Origin: Bidens hawaiensis
Lineage: Eukaryota; Streptophyta; Magnoliopsida; Asterales; Asteraceae
Assembly: GCA_021521415.1 (NCBI GenBank)
Contig: JAIQDT010009048.1
Coordinates: 1 to 64,000, forward strand
Length of the DNA: 64,000 nucleotides
Reading direction: 5' to 3'
Below the pieces are notes generated by a model, which was not told the origin of the DNA, did not search any database, and was given only the letters and a program-made list of their open reading frames with translations. The position numbers and the translations under genes are program-made. Positions 46,741 through 56,909 of the stretch are shown piece by piece (the first letter of the stretch is position 1; every line of letters starts with the position of its first letter).

Positions 46741-48093
46741 AATGATAATTTTCCACATGAAGTCCTCATACACATCCAAGCCTGTCATTCAGGAAGAAGA
46801 TGAAAGTCCTTGGTTTGCCGACTTCGCAAACTATCTAGCTTATAGAATCCTAAGAAAAGGGCTGACTCATCAACAACAGAAGAAATTCTTTTCTGACCTT
46901 AAGGTTTACTTCTGGGAAGATCCGTACTTGTTTAGGATAGGTTCCGATCAGGTTGTGTGTAGGTGTGTATAAGGGAAAGAAGCCTTAGATATTCTTAAAC
47001 ACTACCACGAAGGACCTACTGGTAGACACCACAGTACCGCCACCACGGTCAGAAAAGTGTTTGATGCAGTATTCTTCTGGCCCACCATATATAAAGACGC
47101 ACATGCTTTGATCCAAGCATGCGATGCTTGTCAAAGAACCAGAAACATCTCAGCCAAGAATGAGATGGCTCAAAAGGGAATTCAAATATGTGAAGTCTTT
47201 GATGTATTGGGAATAGATTTCATGGGCTCATTTCCTAACTCATTCGGAAACAAGTACATCCTTTTAGCAGTCGACTACGTGTCTAAATGGTTATAAGCAC
47301 AAGCTCTTCCCACTAATGATGCTCGAGTAGTTGTACGATTTCTGAAAAAGTTATTTTCACGTTTCGGTACTCCAAAAGCCTTAATCAGCGACAGAGGTAC
47401 TCACTTCTGTAACGCTTTAATGAACAAAGTTCTTAGCACGATATGGAGTTCACCACCGACTGGCAACACCATATCACCCTCAGACTAGTGGGAAGTAGAG
47501 GTCTCGAATCGAGGAATCAAAAGGATTCTAGAAAGAACTATAGGAATGAATCGTAAAAATTGGGCAGAAAAGTTAGATGATGCTTTGTGGGCCCTGAGGA
47601 CAGCTTACAAAACCCCATTGGAATAACACCTTTTAAACTCGTTTATGGGAAGGCATGTCATCTACCCGTAGAACTAAAACACAAAGCTTACTGGGCTCTT
47701 AGAGCTGTAAATTTTGATCTAACGTCCGCCAGTAAAAACCAGAAAGATCAAATTCACGAGCTCAAAGAACTGAGAACATTGGCCTATGAAAACTCCTGAT
47801 CTTACAAAGAGAAAACTAAATGTCTACACGAAGCCCATTTAAAAGGAAAAAAGAAGTTTCAAGTTGGTGATCGAGTACTGTTATACAACACACGTTTACG
47901 TCTTTTCCCAAGAAAATTCAAATCTCGCTGGACAGGTCCATACATAGTTGAATTAGTTTTTAACTATGGGACAGTCGAGATCTCAAATTCTAACGGCCAC
48001 GAGTTCAAAGTTAATGGCCATCGATTAAAACCATATATCGATGGGCCATTTGAAGATGTTTCGGAGGTAATAATCCTCCAACCAACTCAATAA
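46740..48093 (+). pseudogene. gypsy integrase, broken
   Basis: Zinc-binding region with CDACQRTRN at about 47120, core with [26 protein letters not shown] at about 47210-47290 and later DDE-region pieces, then a C-terminal NGHRLKPYIDGPFEDV tail ending at TAA 48091. Stops at about 46970, 47296, 47490 and 47798. Confidence 0.75.
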
Positions 48094-48175
48094 ACATGCA
48101 AAGTGTTGGTGCATGTTTTGTAACAGATGATCTTTTGTGTTTGTTAGAATTGAGAGCAACGGTCAAAGGGGAGTC

Positions 48176-48745
48176 TGTTGGTGCATTTTGTGACCGTCGC
48201 TATGCAATTCTGTTCAGCGGAAACGAAGTACGAAGTTAGAACAACTTCGCCTATGGCGAAGTTATAACAACTTCGCCATAGGCGAAGTTGTAACAACTTC
48301 TGCCATAGGCGAAGTTAGAACAACTTCGCCTTAGGCGAAGTTATAACAACTTCGCCTACAGGCCCAAGCCCAAGCCCGCGAAGTTGTGTATCTATATATA
48401 GGTGTGTCTTGTTTAGAGTTGGGAATCCAGAAAATTAGAGTATTGGGTGTTCAGTTCAAGTAGCTAGAGAGAAACAGAGAGGCAGAGTCGTGTGGGACGG
48501 CCCGAGGTAGAGCTCACCTCGGGTCGGCCGTGTCTTTGTTTTCGTGTTTGGTATGTAATGTGTTTCGGTTATTATATAAAAGATCTGCAGATGTGTTTAT
48601 CCCATTCGTGTGTTTGTTCGTGTGTTTGTATGTGTGTAATCGTGTTCTTTTTCTTCTACACCATTAAACGAGTCTAGGAGGATTCCGCACTCCTAGACCT
48701 CGTGCGGATTTCGTATCGATCAGTGACGCCCCGCAGGGACCTACA
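48176..48745 (+). repeat. LTR b of the permuted element (570 bp)
   Basis: TGTTGGTGCATTTTG...GGGACCTACA. Contains five GGCGAAGTT/AACTTCGCC inverted pairs upstream of a CTATATATAGG box (48392-48402). Confidence 0.85.
48234..48402 (+). promoter_or_regulatory. LTR promoter module: GGCGAAGTT inverted repeats plus TATA box
   Basis: AACTTCGCC and GGCGAAGTT alternate at about 34-bp period, ending CGCGAAGTT about 12 bases before CTATATATAGG. The arrangement would put the repeats in the proximal promoter. The binding factor is unknown. Confidence 0.65.
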
Positions 48746-49037
48746 AGTGGTATCAGAGCCTTAGGCTCTTATGCTATGGTTCGAGATCTGCGTTTTGGTG
48801 TTTCTGGCACGTTTCTGATGCGTTTTTGGCCGAACAGCCTCCGCAGGCGAAGTTATGGGGTTCAGGCGAAGTTGTCGCTTAAATTTTAGGGTTTAGGCGA
48901 AGTTATCAGTCAGGCGAAGTTATGGACAGGCGAAGTTATGGACAGGCAAAGTTAAGGAGGGGCGAAGTTGACTTTTAGGCGAAGTTGACTTTAGGCGAAG
49001 TTAAAAAAAAAAAAATTAAAAAAAAAAAAAAAAAATC

Positions 49038-49573
49038 TGTTGGTGCATTTTGTGACCGTCGCTATGCAATTCTATTCAGCGGAAACGAAGTACGAAGTTA
49101 GAACAACTTCGCCATAGTTGTAACAACTTCTGCCATAGGCGAAGTTAGAACAACTTCGCCTTAGGCGAAGTTATAACAACTTCGCCTACAGGCCCAAGCC
49201 CAAACCCGCGAAGTTGTGTATCTATATATAGGTGTGTCTTGTTTAGAGTTGGGAATCCAGAAAGTCAGAGTGTTTTTGATCAGTTTAATTGTCTAGAGAG
49301 AAACCGAGAGGAAGAGTCGTGTGGGACGGCCCGAGGTAGAGCTCACCTCGGGTCGGCCGTCATTTGTTTTCGTGTTTGGTATGTAATGTGTTTCGATTAT
49401 TATATAAAAGATCTGCAGATGTGTTTATCCCATTCGTGGTTTTGTTCGTGTGTTTGTATGCGTGTAATCGTGTTCTTCGTCTTCTACACCATTAAACGAG
49501 TCTAGGAGGATTCCGCACTCCTAGACCTCGTGCGGATCTTGTATCGATCAGCGACGCCCCGCTGGGACCTACA
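49038..49573 (+). repeat. LTR c of the permuted element (536 bp)
   Basis: Same as LTR b but missing about one 34-bp GGCGAAGTT hairpin unit (near 49110) and with scattered substitutions. Confidence 0.85.
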
Positions 49574-49578
49574 CAAAG

Positions 49579-51490
49579 AGAAGGGTTTGGCCAAGACCCT
49601 AGTTTAACTAGGCCTTGTATATATGTTCTAGAAAACAAAAAACAAAAAATTAAGTGTCTCAAAACACGGGGGCATACTCCTAGAAGCACGATCCCGTGAC
49701 ACAAAGTGCTGACCGGAATTTTCGCTGCAAAAATCTCAGTCAGACTGGTTTGTAACAGAATGTCAGACCAAAAACACGGGGCCGTGCTTCACAAAGCACA
49801 TGGCTGTGCCTGACAACTGGATGGCTATAAAATGAACCTTTTGCAAATGCATTCCTTGCACCAACCCAAACCAAAAACTCTCCCCTGAAACTGCAACATG
49901 CCTACTAAGTTGAGCGAAGCAATCCCCGTCCCTCGTCAAACGAGGAACGAAACCCGACATGTATCCAAAACCGAGCTTCTAATGAAACCTCGAGAACTCG
50001 TCAAGGAACTCATCGAGATCAATCTTCTTGCGGAGATGCTTGTCATCCAACACACCGAATCAGTGGAAAGTATGAAAGTGTAGCTTCGAGACATCAACGA
50101 ACAACTCCAGTTTCAAGTTCTACGTTTCACGTATTTTCCTCCGCCCGGACCAATCTACGGAGGAGAACCTTTCGGTGGGATATAGATAAACTAGTTTTTA
50201 TGTTTTATGTGTAAACAAGTGCATTAGGCACAATGTTTTAGGAACCTCGGGCTTAACCCAAGAAAAATTTATGTTTTTTGGATAACCAGGCTTATCCTGA
50301 ATTTGTGTTTAGGACCTTTAAATTAATGAAAAAGTAATATTAGGAAATTCAAAATGTTCAATTAACTGTTAAACATCATCCCAAGAATTCCGGCTCTCGC
50401 TTTTTGTTGAAATATCAAAGAAATATTTTTGTGACAAAATGCATGGGGTCGTGCTTCATAAAGCACGTGGCCGTGGTCACCTTAGAATCTTCAGCTTGAT
50501 AAGCGCTGACTCCGTACAATTCTATGAATCAGAAACATTTATTCCCTAGCAGCATAAGGCCGTGCTCGACGTTCCAGTCTCTATATAATGCATGCAAAAA
50601 ACTCACTATTCCATTAATACCAAAAAAAAATTAATCAAATGGAAAACAAAAGGGCATAATGGAGGCCAGTGAGAAGGAGCAAGAATGGTGATTCTTCCTT
50701 ACAACTTGAGGAAGAAATCATCAAGCTCCAATGCATCGTAAGAGAGCAATTCGAGAGTAACATCCAAACTGAAGTTCGCCTCATTAAGCTGACCAACAAA
50801 GTCGAACTACTTCGATTTGAGAATTTTCACAGTGTGGATAGCCGATGTGGATTTCAAACTCAATTATCTTAACTGGGAGATCGCAAAGCTCGACAAAAAG
50901 CTTTCTGAACTCTTGGAGGCCAAAAGAGCGCCACCACACATTGTTCGGGAATGGTGGTCGTTAGTAGTTCGTACTTTGTCTTGTCTTGTTAGTATTTGTT
51001 CTCGTTTAGGCTAGTTTCGTGTTTCTCGGTCATGTTGTTTTTAATTTCCTTGTAACGCTTAAGAAATTAATGGATTCCTAGGACCTTGCACTTTATTCTT
51101 AACAATAATCAATTAAAATTAGACCAGCACGTTAAATAAACAGCAAACAAAGAAACACCTGACTGCTATCTGCAGCACGGTACCGTGCTTCCAAAAGCAC
51201 GGGGCCGTGATTCTGTCAACAGTACAGTTACATATTTTTCAATTAAAATAACATTTTCCAACCACTTAACCCTAAAAACCACTCCGTTCCAAGACCGAAA
51301 ATCGACGCCCTTTCACTAATTTCTCAAATATTTTCCTCAAATCTTTGATTTCCAAGTAAAGGTATGTTAATTTGTCAAGTCTATTGTTCAAATCCATCAT
51401 TCTAGGTATAATAAACCCTAAATCTCACTAATTGATGAATCAGGTCTAAACCCGGAAAATAGATGGGTTAATTGTTTAAATCTAGAATAG
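49579..51490 (+). other. 3' region of the gypsy element: two small ORF units and CACGG palindromes
   Basis: Two similar units, each with a GCCGTGCTT...AAGCAC palindrome, a TATA-like box (GCTATAAAATG at 49822; CTATATAATGC at 50580) and a short charged frame (49898-50083; 50669-50872) likely to form coiled coil. The frames have early stops nearby and no recognised domain. They may be remnants of the extra 3' ORF found in Athila-type elements. Confidence 0.45.
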
Positions 51491-51495
51491 GGACT
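51491..51495. repeat. Target-site duplication GGACT, left
   Basis: Matches 63759-63763 exactly, on the other side of the 12.26-kb copia. Confidence 0.9.
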
Positions 51496-51907
51496 TGTAG
51501 GTTCCCAGCCGGATCTACACGAGATATCGCGTTCTAAGTAGGTGCGGAATCCCTACGTAAGACGTTACGAGTATAGAAAACAATACGAGCTAACACACGA
51601 TACGATAACCAAACACACGTTGTATTCCAACCGTAAACACGTGATACTATGATCACTGAATACAAACTCTCTGACTCGAATACACGAATAAACTTCTAAT
51701 TCATGAATAAGCCGTATACAAAATAGCTTATATAGACACGACAACTTCGCCTGGCATGTTCAGGAGAAGTTGTCCCTAACTTCGCTTGTCTAACAAGTTC
51801 GCCCATATTAGCGAACTTGTTAGCAACTTCGCTTACATACAAAACTCAAATCTAACTAACACGATTACAGACACTCGACACTGAACTACCGACATCATGC
51901 ACCAACA
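51496..51907 (-). repeat. LTR, left copy (3' LTR)
   Basis: On the minus strand it starts TGTTGGTGCATGATGTC and ends GGGAACCTACA. The CTATATAAG box at about 51725-51735 is directly preceded, on the minus strand, by GGCGAAGTT-type inverted repeats (51743-51835). Confidence 0.95.
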
Positions 51908-51922
51908 GACTCCCCCTTGGCA
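51908..51922 (-). promoter_or_regulatory. Polypurine tract of the copia
   Basis: The minus strand reads CAAGGGGGAGTC directly before the 3' LTR, matching the copia PPT form also present at 48164-48175. Confidence 0.8.
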
Positions 51923-51978
51923 GTAGCTTCATCTCTTTAGCTTCAAACACGTGTCTAGTAATCTTCAATCTTCTATCT

Positions 51979-54870
51979 TCAAGCATTCACTCCTTCTCGA
52001 ACACAAACCGAGACAACTCTTTGATATTTCCTCGCTTCGTCTTTCCAAGCAGGAATATAAAATATCTTCTTATCATTCAACACCTGCAAATCAGCTTGCG
52101 ATAAGTTTACCAAGTGCATCGGATCGTACACTCTAAGCAGCTCTTGTTCATCTTCGTCTTCCATCACTGCCTCAGCTGTCTCACAATCTACAAACCACCA
52201 CTTTAGGTCTTTAAGCACATCCTTGGGCATTAGTTTCATCGGTACTTCTTTCAAACACCGGATCGGTTTATACTTCATAATCATCCATGGTTTTCCATCA
52301 GCTCTTAAACCTCTATCCTTGTCTTCAACAAGTTTTCCCTTTTGTGGTTTCAACAGCTCAAATTTCTTCTCTTTTATACTCTCTTTCCACACAATCTTCC
52401 CAATGACTCTAGCCATATTATCGTCACTTCTGTTTATCAATCCCAATCTGGCTAAGTCTTTCACTTCACATTCTGGCAGTGTATTCAACGATCTCAACAT
52501 CCTTTTAAAGTACTGAACACCGTCATACCTTTTAATCACGAAGAGCCTCAACTGGTCATCATATATCCAGCAAATAATCCCTTTCTTCGCTTCAGCATAG
52601 CCTTTAAAGTTGTAACTCTTCTTAAACATTGTAGGGACCGCTGGTTTCTTCGTTTTGACGAACCACTGAGCATAGCCTTCTTTCCATCTAGGCTGCTCTT
52701 CCCATTCAGACTCATCACTTGCCATCTCTTTACTCATATCTGCTTTCTCAACATCTGGAATGTCATGCTCAATATTTTCCTCAACTATCTCTCCCTCTTC
52801 AATCTCATTATCAATCACAATCTCTTCTCCAATCTTCTCTATCACATCAGTCGGTAGTACATCATCATCACCAACCAAACCATCATCCATCTCCTCTACG
52901 TCCACTACCACCACATCATCACCACCAGCTGCAGTTGTCGACTCCCCCTGAGTTGTGGAAGTTCCAAGAGCTTGATCAGTTCTTGGCAACTCACCACCTG
53001 CATCTTTCGATGCATTGGGATCATCGTCTCTATCATTTCGTCTCTTGGTCCTCAACTCATCGCCTTTACAGCTCGTCTCCCCCTGAGATGCCAAGAACTC
53101 CTTGAAAGCATCTATGATTTTTCCATGTGCTACCAGCAGGGACGACTGCATCTGATTCTCTGCAACTAGGCGTTGAATAGCCTGGGTCTGGATAAGATTA
53201 ATCCTTGACTGCTCTGCCACGACCCGTTCAAGTGCTGCTATTCGTTCTGAGTCGGATAAGGTTGCATCGAAATCGAACCTCATATGTGATATATCTTGAG
53301 TGTACTGAGGAGGGATTTCCGATGTCACCGGGACCTCAGAAGTAGAAATAGACGTAACCGCAGGTGGTATCGTCACCGATAACCCTGCAGTGGCCACAAC
53401 AATCGACTCGATAAATTGTGCCACGACCTCCGATGGAGTAACAGTCGGAGGCGGCAACGAAACGATCTCAGGAGCCGAAAGTTGGAAAGTAGTGGGTGGG
53501 AGGCCAAATGTAGATGAGGTAGCCACCACGGGAACAACCGTAGCGCTTGGCCTTGTAACCTGTGATGTTGAGGGAACCATTGTCATACCGGATAGTGCTG
53601 GTGGAGTGAAACGTACCACCCTAGAGCTCTCACCGGCTCCCGATCCTGCACCTATCCGTTCCCTTCTTGACCTCCGGATCAACTGTTGTACCTCTTCCTC
53701 ATAATCTGACTCGCTGTCATCATCTGTTCTCTTTCTTTTCCCATGTAGTCTTTCTCGAGTTACCATAATCCTTCTTGCCTCTGCCACTTCATCATCAGAA
53801 TCAGAACCAGCCACCGTAGCAGCTGTCCTAGTAACATTCACAGTCGACACTTGGGCTACCGAGACCTGTACGTTTTCCTCTGGATCCACCCAATCCATAT
53901 CAAAGAAACCTTGACCACCAAATTCTGCATCAAGGTCCACGTTCTCCTCCGGTGACACAACAGGTGCAGCTGGTATAACTTGAGGTGCTCCTGCCTGTTG
54001 TGGTGCCGGGTCCCTAAACTCGTCCCCTCGAGCAGGTACATACCCCGGGTTGATTAAGTACCCAAACGGTGGAGTATGCCGAGGACGGAGCTCAGGTTTG
54101 CTCCTCTCACTGGAGGATCTACATTGGGCGAAGATCCGTTTAATCACACTCTCAACGTATCGGATCGGACGGCGCTGAGGCAGCGTTGAAGCAACATGAT
54201 TCAAGATCATTTGAAGAAATCTTGGATACATGATAAATCGCTCACGCGCCATCGCTCTTCTTTGACGATCAATCTCATAAAAGACCATCTGACTAAAGCT
54301 GAACCGCTTGTTGTAAGTCAGAGCAGTCATCGCTGACTGCATGGTCGCGCCCTTGCCATCAGTGCCCGCCTTTTTCCCTGACATGCAAACAATCATAACA
54401 TGCATGAGAAAGCGCCACTGGTCTAGTAAAAAACCTTTCCTCCTCTGCGTATCCCCCAAGGGACCAGAGTATCCCATTCTAAAAAACGCTCCATCACGGA
54501 AAGGAGCTACAAACTCTGTCGGGTCATCCCTTGTCTCATTCCCAAATCGTAAAGCCGCCCGGATTTGTTCAGAAGAGAACTGAACAATCTGATTGTTGAC
54601 TGTTGCGCGCATCACCGGGGGTTCGACTCTACAGTCATATTCCACAGTCTGCCAAAAATCCTCAATGTTGGGCAAGGATATCGGCAGAGTTGTTGTAATC
54701 GCGTGGAATATCCGTGAGCGTAACAGAAACGTGATGATTTCGCGGAAATCATCAACTCCGCTCGCCTCCGGGTCTAATGTTATGTACATGTTGTGACCCG
54801 GGAAGAACTGTCTCTGGTTATCACCTCCGTCATCACCGCCTGCACCACCTGCTCCAGCAACAGCAGCCAT
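51979..54870 (-). CDS. Extra 963-aa ORF downstream of pol in the copia element, function unknown
   Basis: ATG at 54870 to stop at 51979, intact. Residues about 20-260 form a globular-looking part (DDFREIITFLLRSRIFHA, FWQTVEYDCR, EQIRAALRFG) that resembles proteins often found in Asteraceae retrotransposons. Residues 290-525 are Ser/Thr/Pro-rich and disordered. Residues 530-592 should form a coiled coil (SERIAALERVVAEQ). A strongly acidic stretch follows (640-720), then a basic C-terminal domain (725-963; EGYAQWFVKTKKP, CWIYDDQLRLFVIKRY). No signal peptide or membrane segment is seen, so a classical envelope is unlikely. It ends 71 bp before the LTR. A TATA box with LTR-type repeats lies about 640 bp upstream. 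It stays open although pol is broken. Role unknown. Confidence 0.8.
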   Translation of the reverse strand: MAAVAGAGGAGGDDGGDNQRQFFPGHNMYITLDPEASGVDDFREIITFLLRSRIFHAITTTLPISLPNIEDFWQTVEYDCRVEPPVMRATVNNQIVQFSSEQIRAALRFGNETRDDPTEFVAPFRDGAFFRMGYSGPLGDTQRRKGFLLDQWRFLMHVMIVCMSGKKAGTDGKGATMQSAMTALTYNKRFSFSQMVFYEIDRQRRAMARERFIMYPRFLQMILNHVASTLPQRRPIRYVESVIKRIFAQCRSSSERSKPELRPRHTPPFGYLINPGYVPARGDEFRDPAPQQAGAPQVIPAAPVVSPEENVDLDAEFGGQGFFDMDWVDPEENVQVSVAQVSTVNVTRTAATVAGSDSDDEVAEARRIMVTRERLHGKRKRTDDDSESDYEEEVQQLIRRSRRERIGAGSGAGESSRVVRFTPPALSGMTMVPSTSQVTRPSATVVPVVATSSTFGLPPTTFQLSAPEIVSLPPPTVTPSEVVAQFIESIVVATAGLSVTIPPAVTSISTSEVPVTSEIPPQYTQDISHMRFDFDATLSDSERIAALERVVAEQSRINLIQTQAIQRLVAENQMQSSLLVAHGKIIDAFKEFLASQGETSCKGDELRTKRRNDRDDDPNASKDAGGELPRTDQALGTSTTQGESTTAAGGDDVVVVDVEEMDDGLVGDDDVLPTDVIEKIGEEIVIDNEIEEGEIVEENIEHDIPDVEKADMSKEMASDESEWEEQPRWKEGYAQWFVKTKKPAVPTMFKKSYNFKGYAEAKKGIICWIYDDQLRLFVIKRYDGVQYFKRMLRSLNTLPECEVKDLARLGLINRSDDNMARVIGKIVWKESIKEKKFELLKPQKGKLVEDKDRGLRADGKPWMIMKYKPIRCLKEVPMKLMPKDVLKDLKWWFVDCETAEAVMEDEDEQELLRVYDPMHLVNLSQADLQVLNDKKIFYIPAWKDEARKYQRVVSVCVREGVNA

Positions 54871-55600
54871 ATCTTCAACAAACAGGTTAAGTTAGATAAA
54901 CGTCAAAGCAAGTCACAAGTTCGCCTGTTACCATGAGCGAAGTTGTGATCTATTCTGTACATGCGAAGTTAAAGGTGGGGCGAAGTTGGGAAACAACTTC
55001 GCTTCAACTTGAACTTCGTCTGATAACTGACTAAAGCCTAACCACAACATCGCCTCATAAACTGTTTCAAAATATATAATCAGGCAAAGTTAGACCTCAG
55101 GCGAAGTTACGGATAACTTCGCCTAAACTGTAACTTCGTCGAATTCGAATCGGCAACAGTTAGGATAATCGAACGACTTGTAGATGATGGAATTGGAGAT
55201 CGAGAACTCCGTAACACATGATTTTATGAAGTTTTAGACGTTCAAGTAAATTACTATCACGTAATAACAAGTTCGAAATCGGGTGTTTAAGGTTTCGAAA
55301 GACGAGGTCGATAATCGAGTCGAAACGACCTATGATCAACCTCAAAAACATTGATTATACGAAACTAGAAACCTTACACACCTTTAATCACGGATTGGAA
55401 TCGAAATAAGAACACAGATGATTGAGAATATATGATCGATAAGTTCGCTTAGGTTGACAGTAAGTTCGCTGGTTTTTGGAAAATAATAAATCGTCTGACC
55501 TTAAAACTTCTATATATAGGGTCAAAGTTAGTACAGGCGAAGTTATCGATAACTTCGCCTATTCCAGGCGAAGTTATGAACAAGTTCGCCGGTATTTACA
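54871..55600 (-). promoter_or_regulatory. Internal promoter-like module and leader of the extra ORF
   Basis: On the minus strand GGCGAAGTT/AACTTCGCC inverted repeats (55590-55536) are followed 18 bases later by CCTATATATAG (55520-55510), as in the LTR. A leader of about 600 bp follows, with further GCGAAGTT/AACTTCGC pairs at 55140-54915, ending at the ATG at 54870. The leader before gag has the same content. Independent transcription of the ORF is the inference. Confidence 0.55.
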
Positions 55601-56768
55601 AAACAAACCCCTATACTTTGAACAATTTTCAATAAAGTTTTAAAAACATCCTTTAAAGCGTTAAATGATACGATCAAGACCAAGTAACCAGGTATAAAAT
55701 CAAACAACTACATAAGTAACGAAAATTTGAAAAATTAAAGTACACGGGATCAAATTTCAGTCTCGACAGGAACTACCATGTTTTTGAAAAGATCCGAACA
55801 GGAATCATACTTATTACGTGACTGTCACACAGATCCGTGTTCAGCTGTATTATGACATAAAGAAACAGGCTGTAAGCAGGTAATATACTTAAAATGGTTT
55901 TCATCGTTTCTGTGATACGAGTTAGGTTCAATTAAGCTCAAAACTTAAGTGGGCAACAACTCAGAGATTATGATGCCTCCTATCTATTCTCAAGGCGTAT
56001 TTGGCTTTCCCCAAGTCACCCCGAATTGACCTCGACCCGTAGTGTCTGATTAAGTAGTAATTACTCTTCGATCTTAGACTCTGCTTCCCGTTCACCTTCT
56101 TGCGTCTTGATTGATAATCATTAACATTATGAACTCTAATTTTTTTTTATTTAACATGTATATACACAACTTCAAGTAGAAAATAACTGCAAGTCCTGAA
56201 TCTGGATCACTGCAGCGTCTTGACACGCTATCTTCACGGGAATCAGAACACTCACGGGCTCGTGTATGACTGGGTAATCGCTTTTCTGCCTATCATTCGG
56301 AAAGATATGTATGAAGACATGCACAACTCTTAAGGAGTTTCCACATAAAATCGAGTATATTTAGTTAGTATCACTTCTACTTTTACGCACCATAAAAAGC
56401 TACCATGACATACAATGACTGTTCTAAAGGCTTTTAAGCCTAATAACTTTACTAGTTAAGCACACAGAATCAGTATATCTATCACTTTCCAAGGTTGGAT
56501 CAATTTTCTGTTAAACATAGTAAAGTAACTTCTTACGAAGTAGTAGACTTGAAAAATAATTTCATCTCCCGTAAAGAAAAAAAAATTTAACTTCAATCGC
56601 CCCGATCAAATCAAAGTCTTCAGGGAAACGGCTATCCCGAAGATCCAAAGGATCAGCTGGACCGACCACATACTAGTATGTGTCCTTCTAACTAAGTATG
56701 ATCGACTAATTTTCAGCCAGAGAATGAAAACACATCATAAACCGCCCCGGTCACTTTCAGTCATCTGG
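55601..56768 (-). other. Spacer between pol and the internal promoter
   Basis: No frame above background and no domain recognised. One side contains ordinary AT-rich sequence without the GGCGAAGTT motif. Confidence 0.5.
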
Positions 56769-56872
56769 TTAATGGCTATACTCATATTCTACAAGTAGAA
56801 ATGAGGACCAAACATATCCGAAGATATGTCCTTCAAACTGAGGCAACCGACATAATTCTAAGCGATAGTGAC

Positions 56873-56909
<37 letters not shown>

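Larger units (their letters stand above)
48104..49573 (+). mobile_element. Rearranged non-autonomous LTR element with permuted structure, TSD CAAAG
   Basis: CAAAG flanks both sides (48099-48103 and 49574-49578). In order: an LTR-like start stub (TGTTGGTGCATG, 48104), 3' interior ending in a PPT (AAAGGGGAGTC), a full LTR (48176-48745), PBS TGGTATCAGAGC (48748-48759), a 280-bp leader ending in A-rich runs, and a second LTR (49038-49573). No coding capacity. The order suggests an LTR-interior-LTR-interior-LTR ancestor that lost most of both interiors. The LTR start and PPT relate it to the copia at 51.5-63.8 kb. Confidence 0.7.
42724..51490 (+). mobile_element. Decayed Ty3/gypsy (Athila-like) retrotransposon, left part
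   Basis: Gag, protease, RT/RNase H and integrase fragments follow in gypsy order to a stop at 48091, then a long 3' region with short coiled-coil frames. The start of gag is missing and no 5' LTR or PBS is seen. Two retrotransposons are inserted, at 48104 and 51496. The 3' region resumes at 63764 and leaves the window. Confidence 0.75.

Noticed and set aside
52223..54796. Plus-strand frames opposite the 963-codon ORF
   Set aside because: They are antisense shadows of a long biased frame; no domain or promoter.
51979..54870. Calling the extra ORF an envelope protein
   Set aside because: No signal peptide, transmembrane segment or fusion-peptide-like stretch; position alone is not enough.
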